Below are positions 10,942 to 20,837 of a stretch of 64,000 bases of DNA, one piece after another. Position 1 is the first letter of the stretch; the number at the start of each line of letters is the position of its first letter. The position numbers were made by a program, and so were the translations under genes. The notes under the pieces were generated by a model that saw nothing but the letters and a program-made list of their open reading frames with translations, ran no database searches and had not been told where the DNA came from. The stretch is from Bryoerythrophyllum caledonicum (lineage: Eukaryota > Streptophyta > Bryopsida > Pottiales > Pottiaceae): NCBI GenBank assembly GCA_963971425.1, contig OZ020520.1, forward strand, positions 6,056,553 through 6,120,552, in the 5' to 3' direction.

Positions 10942-12167
10942 TTATCTGTGTTTCTACCGCCGCCGACTGTAGCAGCGCAGCCATTCGTAGATTCCATCGG
11001 CACCGAGGATTCTCTGTCATTTTCCCCAGCTAATCCAAGCACGGAACTAGTTCAGCTTCGCAGTGCAAACGACATCCTTCGAAAAAGGATTAGATCGGTG
11101 GGCGAGCAGTACTATCAATGGAAGGTAGCATGCATCTTGAATGTTGACCGTACGAGGCAAATGGCAATAGAATTCAAGAAGATTGACAACGAATATCTGA
11201 CGAATAATACGCGCCATGACTTTGGACTCACATCTTGGGCTCACATCGACGAATTGTTTCCAACTGAATTGCCTCTGTTGCCAGATGGTAAATCTATTGA
11301 CTGGGCAAAGTTGGAGTGGGACCACGCAGAGGCTATGTCTTCTCATGCCCTTCAACCAAGCGGAAACGTGGCACCAAGCAAATTATGGCCAACACCAGCA
11401 AGCTTCACGCAAAATGAAGATGCTTGCCCGGTTTGTTTAAATCCTTTCGAGCCAGAAGGTGCATATGCTTTTGGCACATGTCGGTGTTTATACCATCCAA
11501 TGTGTTTGCTAGGTGGTATCTTGACACGTAGGTTTTGCGCAAAGTGTAGAGCACCATTTCATAAGCGCTTGTATGAAGTGTTTGGCCTCACCGCCTACAT
11601 GCTACCTAGTTGGGAGCTGAACCCGGAGAATGCGCATGGAGATGCCTATGCTCAAAAGTGGGGAGAAGATTTGGTGTGGAATTGGCGTGCGCAGTGCCAC
11701 CAACTACATAGGTCCAGTGTAAGCACACAATTTGGTTGGGAAAATGACGACGAAGAAATTATACGAGTGGCCAAGAAGATCATATCGGGAACCACCGCGG
11801 ACTATGTTGGTAAACAAAACTTCTTCTACCAAGTCATGGGCGGATATTGGGATGCTAGGCGGAAGCTATTTCAATTCGGGCGACGTCCAGATGGGAAACT
11901 GTGGAATCACCAGGGACGTGTGGTGTCAGAATTGGGAGAGGCCACTGATCTTGACCTTCGCAATGCGTTGCAATGGGAAGAATCCCAATGGAAGGAAACT
12001 TAGAAGGATGAAGCTATTGATTTCGTTCTTGAGGAACATAGTCCGGCGACTATGAAGACTCTCAAAGCACTTCGGAACTCCGAAATGTTACGTGCTCTCG
12101 TAAACGCGGATGGGCCTCACCGGAGGACGCGAGCGGCTCGTAAATTGCTCGATGATGGGGCCTCATG
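10939..12167 (+). pseudogene. Coiled-coil/RING-H2-like protein, one premature stop
   Basis: The frame opens at ATG 10939 (upstream codons overlap the antisense transposase ORF) and runs to TAG 12001-12003. It continues protein-like in the same frame (KDEAIDFVLEEHSPATMKTL) to TGA 12165-12167. An N-terminal helical segment (about residues 30-90) precedes a Cys/His module at about 11425-11560: CPVCLNPF, CRC, YHPMC, CAKCRAPFHK. A conserved-looking Trp-rich tail follows (KWGEDLVWNWRAQC, FFYQVMGGYWDARRKLF). The layout and the CxxC-PF-CxC-YHPxC-CAxxC-H pattern match the decayed gene at 3.5-7.2 kb. It is probably a RING-type zinc module, perhaps ubiquitin-related, but function is not established. The extension past the TAG suggests the stop is recent. 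An alternative is a true stop with a chance downstream frame. Confidence 0.6.
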
Positions 12168-12379
12168 AAGTGGTGAACCAAGTCGAGCCGATGCCTGATG
12201 AAGTGGAGTATATGCAAATAGAATGCAAGATGAAAGCGTAGCATTTGTAACCATTTTGTATGTTGCAAAATTTGCATGTGCAATATAAATATAAGGACAT
12301 CTTTAAAGCATTGACCCATTTCTTGCATCTCCTTTGAAACATTGAAATTAGTTTGTAACATTTAAGATAATCCAATTTG

Positions 12380-12790
12380 CAACATCATAACTTTCCATGG
12401 TCCCTGTTCGCACCCGCCTGGCCCCACAGCGCACGCGCCCGGCCACTGTTCGCACGCGCTTGGCCTCAGAGCGCACGCGCCCGGTTCCCATTTGCGCGCG
12501 CACTGTCACTGTTCGTGCGCGCCCGGCCCCAATGCGTGCGCGCCCGGCCTCAAAAGGCATGCGCCCAGCCCCAAAGCGTGCGCGCCGGGCCCCATTCGCG
12601 CGCGCCCGACCTCATAGCGCACGCGCCCGACCCTAAAGCGCACGCGCCCGACCCTAAAGCGCACGCGCCCGGCTCCAATCGCACGCGCCCGGCCATTCTG
12701 TTCCTCCTCCCGAGACCATGATTGGTACGCGCGAGACCGTCCCATCTCGTACGCGCGCGGCCTGCGGGGGGCATGCGCGCATTGCTATAA
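12380..12790. repeat. GC-rich CGCGCCCGGCC-type minisatellite
   Basis: About twenty degenerate units of the form CGCACGCGCCCGGCCCCA, with alternating purine-pyrimidine CGCGCG stretches. ORFs on both strands through this array are repeat artefacts. Similar arrays lie at 14235-14315 and 20028-20365, flanking hAT coding remnants. Confidence 0.8.
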
Positions 12791-12816
12791 GTTTGGGAAT
12801 CGTGGCACGATGGGCC

Positions 12817-13264
12817 CACTTCCCAGGCGCTTTGGCCTGCAACTGCTACGTGGCGGTTGCTTGCTAAGCACTATTGGGAAGTGGGTCTCGGTGTCTATTG
12901 ACACCCTTTTACTCCCGGTGCCCCTTCACGCTAGTTTCAAGCATGAACTCAAGTGGGCCTTCTGAGATTTCGAAATGCCTTCAGCTCACCATCGATGAAT
13001 ATGTGAATGCGTTTCTTCTGCTTGTAGTTACGTACTCGTCCCGCATCACATTGTCGTTTCTTCAATTTCTTCTCAGAAGCCTGTCATTTGGGACGAATGT
13101 GGCCGCATTCATGATATTCGCAACTTCGGAAATACGACAAGGATCCTGGGTAATTTAAATTACTGCACCAATGAAGTATTCAAAGAACGGTGCATCCAAA
13201 CGTACCAGCACATCTACAACACGGCAAAGGTTCACCGGAACGAGGTGAATCTATCCATTTCACG
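12817..13264 (+). pseudogene. hAT transposase N-terminal fragment, cut by scaffold gap
   Basis: Sequence from 12817 (CACTTCCCAGGCGCTTTGGC) matches the stretch beginning near 14368. Further on, 13081-13264 encodes, across frameshifts, the same N-terminal block seen in the other hAT copies: a WCHLGRMWPHS-like stretch, then YCTNE.FKERCIQTYQHIY and RNEVNLSIS. It runs into the N gap, so the rest cannot be seen. Confidence 0.6.
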
Positions 13265-13464
13265 NNNNNNNNNNNNNNNNNNNNNNNNNNNNNNNNNNNN
13301 NNNNNNNNNNNNNNNNNNNNNNNNNNNNNNNNNNNNNNNNNNNNNNNNNNNNNNNNNNNNNNNNNNNNNNNNNNNNNNNNNNNNNNNNNNNNNNNNNNNN
13401 NNNNNNNNNNNNNNNNNNNNNNNNNNNNNNNNNNNNNNNNNNNNNNNNNNNNNNNNNNNNNNNN
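13265..13464. other. Assembly gap (200 N)
   Basis: An exactly 200-base N run, a typical fixed-size scaffolding gap. ORFs spanning it are meaningless. Confidence 0.98.
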
Positions 13465-14229
13465 ACTTCATTTGTAAATGGCTTTAGTTCAAAACAATAT
13501 TGTTTATCTTTGATGTTAATCAAGTTTGTATGGTTCAGCATGTTTTATAATTTGGCTAGATGTAATAAAGTGAATGTTCTATACAGTCTTGTATACTTTT
13601 AAATTATATATTTGATGAATGTGTTATGATCTTCCATGATTGTACAACTTCATGCACCCCAGTCAATAAATTAAATTCACTTTTGCCTAATATTTGATAA
13701 CCGACTACAATAGTCTATAGTATCATCAAGAATTTTTTTGTAGTGGAATTTATATCATGTGTTGAAGAATAAAACTTAAATTTTTGTCTCAAACTTGTAA
13801 ATCATAAAACTAAACAATAAAAATCATGTTACTTTCTTGCATAATAAATGATTTGGGATGTATCAAAATCCCCAATATTAATGCAACATTATAATTCTTG
13901 GTTGAATTATATGTAACTAATTGCAACGGCCTTCCAAATGATAAGAGATGGCATTCTACCATACAAATTATCCATATTATATCTTAATATGAGTATAAGT
14001 TTGCGGAACAAATCATTGAGCATGCTAATTGAAGGTACTAACTCTCCCCAAAAAATCATTAAGTAAGCATAAGTATTGTGTGCCTAAGTAAGTATCATTA
14101 TTGTATAAGTAAGTATAAGTATTAAGTATTGTATGTGAAAGTATAAGTATTGTATAAGTAAGTATAAATTCAAGGCACTAGGTTATAAGTAAGTAGAAGT
14201 ATTGTATGTCAAGTTCAAGGCACAAGTTC
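13465..14229. other. AT-rich noncoding stretch with AAGTATAAGTATTGT repeats
   Basis: No coding potential was found. Between about 14055 and 14205 the words AAGTATAAGTATTGTATAAG and variants recur several times as a degenerate tandem repeat. Confidence 0.5.
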
Positions 14230-16334
14230 AAGGCACACCCCTCTCGCGTACGCGCGCAGCCCTCCAGCGGACCCTGAAGCCCTCCAGCGTACGCACGCCT
14301 CTTGGTCGTATGCGCCCACCATAGGTCACTAATTTGCAATAAATATGAGATTTCAAAGTTACGGACCCCACTTCCTAGGCGCTTTGGCCTGCAACTGCCA
14401 CGTGGCGGCTGCTTGCTTGGCACTTTTGGGAAGTTTTTTACGGTGTCTATTGACACCTTTTTATTTTGCCACCTTCGTATTCCTCCACCTCGTCACCATG
14501 GATTATGGACAACCATCTACCACTAGTAGTCCCCACGGAAAACGACAACGTGATTTTCGTCACGCACGCTCAAAGTAGAAGAAGCGCCTTCACATGTTGA
14601 TGGATGAGAAGATGAAGGCATTTTCTGGTTGGAAGTTAGTTCCAACTCCATGGACATTTGCATAATGTGCAAAATACATTGGATGGTGTCATTTGGGGCA
14701 CCTCTGGCCATACTCGCGGTATTCTCTAATGCGACGTACAAACAGGGCCAACTTGGGGTACTGCACCAATGAGTTCTTCAAGGAGCGTTGTATCCAAGCG
14801 TACCAGCACATGTACGACGAGGAAAAATTGAGCCGCAACTCTGTAAATATTTCAATTTTACGGATGGTTTACGCGGAGGTGGTACTTGGCGTACCGGTTG
14901 AAGGCATTGCGGACTTTTGATGGTGACACTCCGGCAATGGAAATTGCTTGGGTGACCATGAACAAGCTAAAGGAGCACGTGTTCAAGCTGCACAATGCGC
15001 CATTCAACATGCTTGACGGAATTGCAACTTGCCTTGAAGGATCATTCCTACGGCGTTGAGAGATGATGACAACAGATCTCCATCATGCAAGGGCTTTATT
15101 GAATCCTTATCTAGCCAATAACTTGCAAATTCAAAACAATGGTGAGGCCAAAAGGGCCCTAAACAAGGTTGTTATGACGCTCTGTGGTCCACTCGGAGTG
15201 TCTTTTTCGGCAGTTATGCTCAAAATCACGGAGTATGAAGAATTGCGAGGCCCATATTCACCGGAGGAAGCTGGGAAAATTGAAAACAGCAACCTCTTGC
15301 CTCACCAATGGTGGAACCGCGTGGGCGGGCAATCATTGCCTATCATTACGAAGCGTATACTAGCACAAACTTGCTCGGCCTCGTCATGTGAGCGTAATTG
15401 GAGTATGTATTTGTTCGTGCATACTAAGAGCCGAAATTGCTTGGGAGTGCAGAAAGCGAAAGATTTGGTTTACATCTATACGAATAGTCGATTGCTCCGA
15501 GAACGTGCTCGACCAGACCCGATTCGATGGTATGAGGAGAATGTGCATTCGGAGGAGTCTAATCCAGATGGGGGACTTCCTTCAAACACAGAGGACGAGG
15601 GCTTGGAGTCGGATGATGAGGATTACAATTGGATGGGCGGCGATTGGGAAGACCTTGCCGGTGACAACAACCCCGTGTCTGATCATAGCCCACCTAGGGA
15701 CAACTCTGCAAACAACGAGCATGGTGGAGATGCACTACATGACCATTTTCACAACGTCCACGGTGACCCAGTGGATCCTTTTGTGTTTGATGATGTCGAC
15801 GCAGCAGCAGTCCATACTGTAGTAGAATTATCGGGTGAAGACCGTGCCCAAGAAGCTAGGGCAGAGGAAGATGGATCGGCATTGGGGGGCAATCTTGATG
15901 GAGATGACAACATTTCGGAGAATCAGTCTCCCAACTCAAACGGCTCTAGCGCCTCAGGCCCTTCTAGTGGAGATGGCCCTGATATCGACGGTCATGGCAT
16001 TGGCATTGCAGCAAACGATACATTTCCTCACGATGGAAAAGAAGTGAGCAGTGTTGAAAACAATAATGAATCCCATGAGCCAATGGCCACCACGGGGTCC
16101 ATTGAAGTTGTGAGAAGCAATGCGGTTTTGCCTCAAGCAATAGAACCGGACCAGGGTTGTCATAACAGACGGGTTGAGGTGATCGGACGGGACAACCGGA
16201 CGGGCGGTCCGGACGGCACGGACGGACGGTTCGGACATGTTGCCTAAAGTGCGCCCAATAATTTTTTGCAAGTAAGAAATTTTTACTGTGATGGCCACGT
16301 CACATTCGGACGTGTCACGCCACCGAGGCACTAA

Positions 16335-16560
16335 GGCGGGGACGTCTCCATGAGAGGTGGGGACGTCTCCGCCCTTACACGGGCAGGGGTGGGGACGCCT
16401 CCCCTAGGGGTGGGGACGTCTCCGCCCTTACTCGGGCAGGGGCGGGGACGTCTCCGCCTCTACCCGAGCAGGGGCGGAGCCCTCCCCGCCCTTACTCAGG
16501 CAGGGGCGGAGACGTCCCCGCCCTTACCTAGGCAAGGGCGGGGACGTCTCTCCAACCTAG
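16335..16560. repeat. GACGTC-centred GC minisatellite (array 1)
   Basis: Several units of about 30-36 bp resembling GGGGCGGAGACGTCCCCGCC followed by CTGCCCGGGCA. Each unit is partly palindromic around GACGTC or AGACGTCT. Further arrays lie at 18112-18200 and 18815-18965. Confidence 0.8.
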
Positions 16561-16800
16561 AAGGAGGCCTTCGGGGCATTTTGGGTGCTTAGGCACTCCT
16601 CCTCTCCATGAGGAGGGTGGAGGTTTTAGCATAGGGTGCCTTATTTTTGGTTCCGACCAGATTGCGACGCACTTAAAATAACAAGCAGATTATATCTAGG
16701 AAGGAAGGCTATATGGAAAGTACAACTTTTGTCCTTTGACGGCATACTCTCTAATAATGAAGACCTTTATTAGCTCCCTATTAGATCTAGTGAATAGCAT
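16561..16800. repeat. Companion repeat, copy 1 (copy 2 at 18240-18487)
   Basis: This stretch starts after array 1 with an AAGGAGGC motif and CTCCATGAGG. It shares long identities with 18240-18487, including TTATTTTTGGTTCCGAC, ATGGAAAGTACAACTTTTGT and TTTATTAGCTCCCTATTAG. Together with the GC arrays it forms a direct repeat of about 0.4-0.5 kb inside the nested hAT. Confidence 0.75.
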
Positions 16801-16806
16801 GGGAGC

Positions 16807-17205
16807 TATGCAAGTCCCCATCCATAAGGGGAAGTATAAGCTTCTAGTAGAATGTAATGTGCGAGTTCTCTAAATAAAAACTCTAAACACAAGTGCCCCA
16901 CAAAAGATTAGGAATGTACCACATACCATTAAAGATACCATATTTAATCAAGTAGTGAAAAGCATCAATCTATGCAAGTCCCCATCCATAAGGGGAAGTA
17001 TAAGCTTCTAGTAGAATGTAATGTGCAAGTTTTCTAAATAAAAACTTTAAACACAAGTGCCCCATAAAAGATTAGGAATGTACCACATACCATTAAAGAT
17101 ACCATATTTAATCAAGTAGCGAAAAGCATCAATCTATGCAAGTCCCCATCCATAACGGGTAGTATAAGCCTCTAGTAGAATGTAATGTGCAAGTTCTCTA
17201 AATAA
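16807..17205. repeat. 164-bp tandem repeat, about 2.4 copies
   Basis: Units begin TATGCAAGTCCCCATCCATA at 16807, 16971 and 17135. Copies are nearly identical, with a few substitutions such as AAGGGG versus AACGGG. No coding potential. Confidence 0.9.
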
Positions 17206-17313
17206 ATTGTACCATTACAAACAAAAAGGATATTTAAAACCATATAATGTTTAGAGCAAAAGTATTGTTCACAAAATTGATTTGCTACGTCCTAAACCTT
17301 TAAATACTCCTAG

Positions 17314-17970
17314 TCAATAGTAACGTTGGTGAAGGGCTCGTTCGGTCTTCCTAAGCCTACCACGTGCTTGTGCCTTTTCGCTCGCGACTTGGACGTGGGT
17401 TCCGTCGGAGTCATCATCTGAACTTGACGTGTCAGTATCATAGCTAGGTGTGTTGTCCATCACAGTCATGAACTTGCCCAATCCACCTTCCGGATACTTG
17501 CGCCATCCCATTGGAATTATTCCATTTTCAGGGCGAGGAATTTTTACCTTCCCCGGCATCGACTTCAAAGTGGACCAATCCACTATCTTGCCCAACTTCA
17601 CCTCCGCATGAACACCCCGCGCAATGAAGAGATTTACTTCGTTGCGTTTGACGAATGGGACGTCATACAACACTTGGTAAACTTTGATGCATCGGTTTTT
17701 AAACGCCTCGTCGATGCAATGTTTCAAGTTTGACTTGTGGAAGCGCCGGTGATAGTTGTGTCGCGCCTATGGGAAAGCCTTGTCGATGTGGCACCACTCG
17801 ATGTAGTTCGCGCAATCATCAAAACTCCATGGCTCCACTACGTTCTCCCAACCTCAAAAAGCCAACTTCTCGGGATTACGAAGAACGTGCAATCGCTTCC
17901 GATGGGCGTTCCCCGCTCTTGCACGGGTCTTGTCTCACTCCTCCTTGGCCAATTGTCCGGATGAAGACAT
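17314..17970 (-). pseudogene. hAT transposase remnant of the nested element
   Basis: Read from ATG at 17970 on the reverse strand, with TGA, TGA and TAG interruptions, to the stop at 17314. The second half, from about 17727, is open. It shares with the host hAT a helical KRLHVL start, PWSFDDCANYIEWCH, then CIDEAFKNRCIKVYQVLYD, RNEVNLFIARGVHAEVKLGK. It then jumps to an acidic-Ser and basic tail (TDTSSSDDDSDGTH, RGRLRKTERALHQRYY). The central catalytic region is missing, so this is a deletion derivative. One stop lies in FP(TAG)AR, where the paralogue has Trp-Pro order; TGG to TAG would explain it. Confidence 0.7.
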
Positions 17971-18111
17971 GGTGTGCACGTGTGAATGCAAAATTCTGGC
18001 GTGGATGGATGAATGAGACCTCGCACAACGCCCACATCCAGCTCAATGAAGAGATGGTGGATAGGAGTATGCGAGGCGGGGACAAATGAGGTCCCCCTCC
18101 ATTAAAATAGT

Positions 18112-18487
18112 AATCCGGTGGGGGCGGAGACGTCCCCGCCCCTGCCCGGGTATGGGGCGGAGACGTCTCCGTCCCACCAGGGCAGGGGCGGGGACGTTTG
18201 CTTGTAAATTGGGGGGGGGGTTTGTCCCCACAAAACTTTCCAAGGAGGCGTTTGAGGCCACTCTTGCTTGGCCGAGGCACTCCTCATCTCCATGAGGCGG
18301 GTGCACAATTAAATATGGGGTGATTTATTTTTGGTTCCGACAAGATCCTAATGCACTTAAAATAACATGCAGATTATGTCTTTCCCTAGTTCTAGGAAGG
18401 AAGGCGAAATGGAAAGTACAACTTTTGTACTTTGACGGCATGCTCTCTAATAAGGAACACCTTTATTAGCTCCCTATTAGTTTTGGA
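18112..18487. repeat. GC minisatellite array 2 plus companion repeat copy 2
   Basis: 18112-18200 holds GACGTC-centred GC units. 18240-18487 repeats the 16561-16800 segment in the same orientation. See array 1 for motifs. Confidence 0.75.
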
Positions 18488-18814
18488 GCAAACATAAGAG
18501 TGTAGAAAATTATTTCCTTCCAAATTTAAAAAAAAAATCCTTGTCTTTAGTGGAAAATAACGCTTCAACTCAAGTCAAAGATTTTCACATATTGCCAAAA
18601 ATATAACGGGCAAGGTACCAAACACAAAAACGTCTTACCACATAAATTGATACATAGTGTAGTAAATGGCATTTAGTGTCTGGTTATGTCACTACACTAA
18701 GTGCCTCATTTGCAATTGGTGTATGGGTTCACATTTAGTGTATACTACAATAAACATAAATTTTAGTTTACCAACATAGTGTCAATAGTTAAACACTATT
18801 AACTAACTCATGAA

Positions 18815-18965
18815 GGGGCGGAGACGTCCCCGCCCCTTTATGGGCAGGGGTGGAGACGTCTCCGCCCCTGCCCGTGTGGGAGCAGAGACATCCCCGCCCA
18901 ACTTGGGCAGGGGCGGAGACGTCTCCGCCCTGCCCGTATGGAGCGGGGACATCTCCGCCCCACCT
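18815..18965. repeat. GACGTC-centred GC minisatellite (array 3)
   Basis: Four to five units of the form GGGGCGGAGACGTCTCCGCC plus CTGCCCGTATGG variants, the same family as arrays 1 and 2. Just upstream (18650-18790) is an AT-rich stretch with several TAGTGTA/TACACTA words. Confidence 0.8.
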
Positions 18966-20027
18966 CCCTCTTGCCATTAGTCCCCGATCCTACTCAAACA
19001 TGACACTCTCCTACGTGGCAGCTATGTGGTGCCAACATGGCTGCCACGTCGCCTATTTTTTACCTAGCGGATAAGTCAACCCTCAGTTGACTTACCCGGA
19101 CGGGCGAGAGCTCTACCGGACGGGCGTACCGGATGTCCGTCCAATATGACAACCCTAAACCGGACTCAGAGGAAGACATGCCACTCCAAGATTTGTTTCG
19201 GCGGCCACGTGCTCAAAGTACCGCATCGATCGGAAGAACTCTTTTACGCGTAAAGAAAAAGACCTCTTCAACAATAGTTTGGCCACCCGTCCACCGTAGC
19301 GCACTCGGCCCAAATGGTGGTGTGGAGCGTGCGATACTAACCCCACAACTTCCCTCCGCGAGGGTTGGGTCCTCTACTATGAGCAGCCATTTAGGGACAC
19401 GGAGGGGCGAGAACAATGGTACTCTCCCTTTCTTCATGGGACCTTGGCGAAGTGGAACCTCAGAGAGAGTCATTGGGGCGAAAGGCAACCGCTCCAAAAA
19501 CATGGATGGAGTTACAGACAAAAGAAAGAATATCCGAGTAAAACGACTTGTGAACGCCGCATCAACTACTGGAGCAGAGCTACAACTACGAAACTTGGCC
19601 TCGGAGATTGGGGAGTACGTGGCTCCAGTCTAGGAAAATGCAGCGGAGAACTTCTCATCATCGGGCGATGATGCAGACGATGAGGATTGCGATGAGGTAC
19701 CTGGCGACAATACGGTGGTGCTTTGCGGGCTTTTTCTTCCCCAAAATGTTCGCCGATCAAAACGGAAGCGGAAACACAATGAAGAATCCTCAAGCTTAGA
19801 TGATTAAATGATGACGAAGACGAGGGTACTACAAGTTAAAAGTGACTTTAATGGTGTGGTGATAGCATGGTACAATAGTACCGCGGTTTTAAAATATGTA
19901 CTTGGTGTTCAGAGTGCCCATACATAAAAGCACTACATTGAAATAAATAATTTTAATGTTAGAGCACCCTGGTACAATTGTATTCTTTCAAATTCTCTAA
20001 ACCTCAGCCTTTTTGAGGGGCAAACGC

Positions 20028-20365
20028 AGTGTTCAATCGCGCGCGCCCAGCCCCTAACCGCGCGCGCCCGATAGGCAGGTGCGCGCGCGACCCACAATGG
20101 AACGCGCCAAGCCCGTGACGTTGCGCGCCCGGTCCCTAACGGTACGCGCCCGACCCTGACGGTACGCACCCGGCCCTGAAATGCACGCGCGGGGCCCTTA
20201 AGGGTACGCGCTCGGCCCTGTATGCACGTGCCCGGCCCTAAATCGTACGCGCCCGGCCCTAATTGGAACGCGCCCAGCCCTACATGAACGCGCCCGGTCC
20301 AGATTGGTACGCGACCGGCCCCAAATGCTGCGCGCGCGGTCCGAAGGCACGCGCCCGCCCCTTGA
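20028..20365. repeat. GC-rich CGCGCCCGGCCCTAA-type array
   Basis: About fourteen degenerate units such as GTACGCGCCCGGCCCTAA with GCGCGCGC stretches, near the right end of the outer hAT. Same family as 12380-12790. Confidence 0.8.
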
Positions 20366-20600
20366 TGTGACGTGGAAAGTCGTCTTACGTGTCATGCACG
20401 CGTGTTTTACTAGGGGGTGAGTTGAAAATTTGATTTAGGGTTTGTAATCTTTTTTTACACGCAACTGTCCGCCAAAAAGTGTTGGCCGTCTTGTCCGTCC
20501 GTCCTACTGTCCGTCCGTCCGCTCTCTTTGGGCCCCTGTCCGTCTATGTAGACAACCCTGGACAACACCGATACCAAGGGAGCCTCAACCCGGACTAGGG

Positions 20601-20750
20601 GAGGCACGTCCACGAGAGCTCAGCCCAGACCAGGGAACACGTCCACGAGAGCTCTAGCCCGGACCAGAGAACACGTCCACGAGAGCTCCAGCCCGGACCA
20701 GGGAACACGTCCAGGAGAGCTCTAGCCCGGACTTGGGAACACGTTCAAGG
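20601..20750. repeat. 34-bp tandem repeat, 4 to 5 copies, in the leader of the accessory ORF
   Basis: Units begin GGAACACGTCCACGAGAGCT at 20634, 20668, 20702 and 20736 (34-bp period), with a diverged first unit near 20601. They lie between the hAT terminus at 20560 and the ORF start. Confidence 0.85.
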
Positions 20751-20837
20751 TGAGCACACTCCAAACCAAGGGACGAGTGAGTAGAAGACCGAGTGAAGGA
20801 CCGAACCGTTATGAGGGGAAAGAGGAATAGGGGAATC

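Larger units (their letters stand above)
16152..19157. mobile_element. Nested hAT element with perfect 8-bp target site duplication
   Basis: The left end starts CAGGGTTGTCATAACAGACG at 16152. The right end, read in reverse from 19157, is TAGGGTTGTCATATTGGACG. Both are followed by CGGACGG-type subterminal repeats. The flanking 8 bp are AACCGGAC at 16144-16151 and AACCGGAC at 19158-19165. An 8-bp duplication with CAGGG-type ends is the hAT hallmark. The interior holds GC-rich minisatellites, a 164-bp tandem repeat and a reverse-strand transposase remnant. Confidence 0.92.
14501..19807 (+). pseudogene. hAT transposase, internal deletion and nested insertion
   Basis: The coding order is 14501-14920 (N-terminal block), 14921-16151 (C-terminal half) and, after removal of the nested element, 19166-19807. 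The first part has stops at 14576-14578 and again near 14660. The next part jumps to FDGDTPAMEIAW, so most of the catalytic core is missing. From 15063 the frame is open and contains the hAT C-terminal dimerisation signature: WW near 15310, then LAQTCSASSCERNWSMY and NSRLLRERARPDP, followed by a long acidic tail. The frame continues exactly across the insertion (Asp at 16149-16151 to Ser at 19166-19168). It carries one TAG at 19631-19633 and ends in a basic RRSKRKRKH tail at 19805-19807. Non-autonomous. Confidence 0.8.
14368..20560 (+). mobile_element. Internally deleted hAT element interrupted by a second hAT
   Basis: Coding remnants of a hAT transposase (14501-16151 and 19166-19807) lie between GC-rich subterminal arrays at 14235-14315 and 20028-20365. 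The right terminus is likely at 20560: read in reverse it starts CAGGGTTGTCTACATAGACG, followed by several GGACGGACGG units, as in the nested element. No matching left terminus was found, so the left boundary is arbitrary; it may have been lost or rearranged. The element at 16152-19157 sits inside its coding sequence. Confidence 0.6.

Noticed and set aside
12348..12842. Several Arg/Ala/Pro-rich ORFs on both strands
   Set aside because: They are readings of the GC-rich minisatellite and have no domain, start context or conservation.
13190..13541. ORFs spanning the N run
   Set aside because: Their bodies are the assembly gap.
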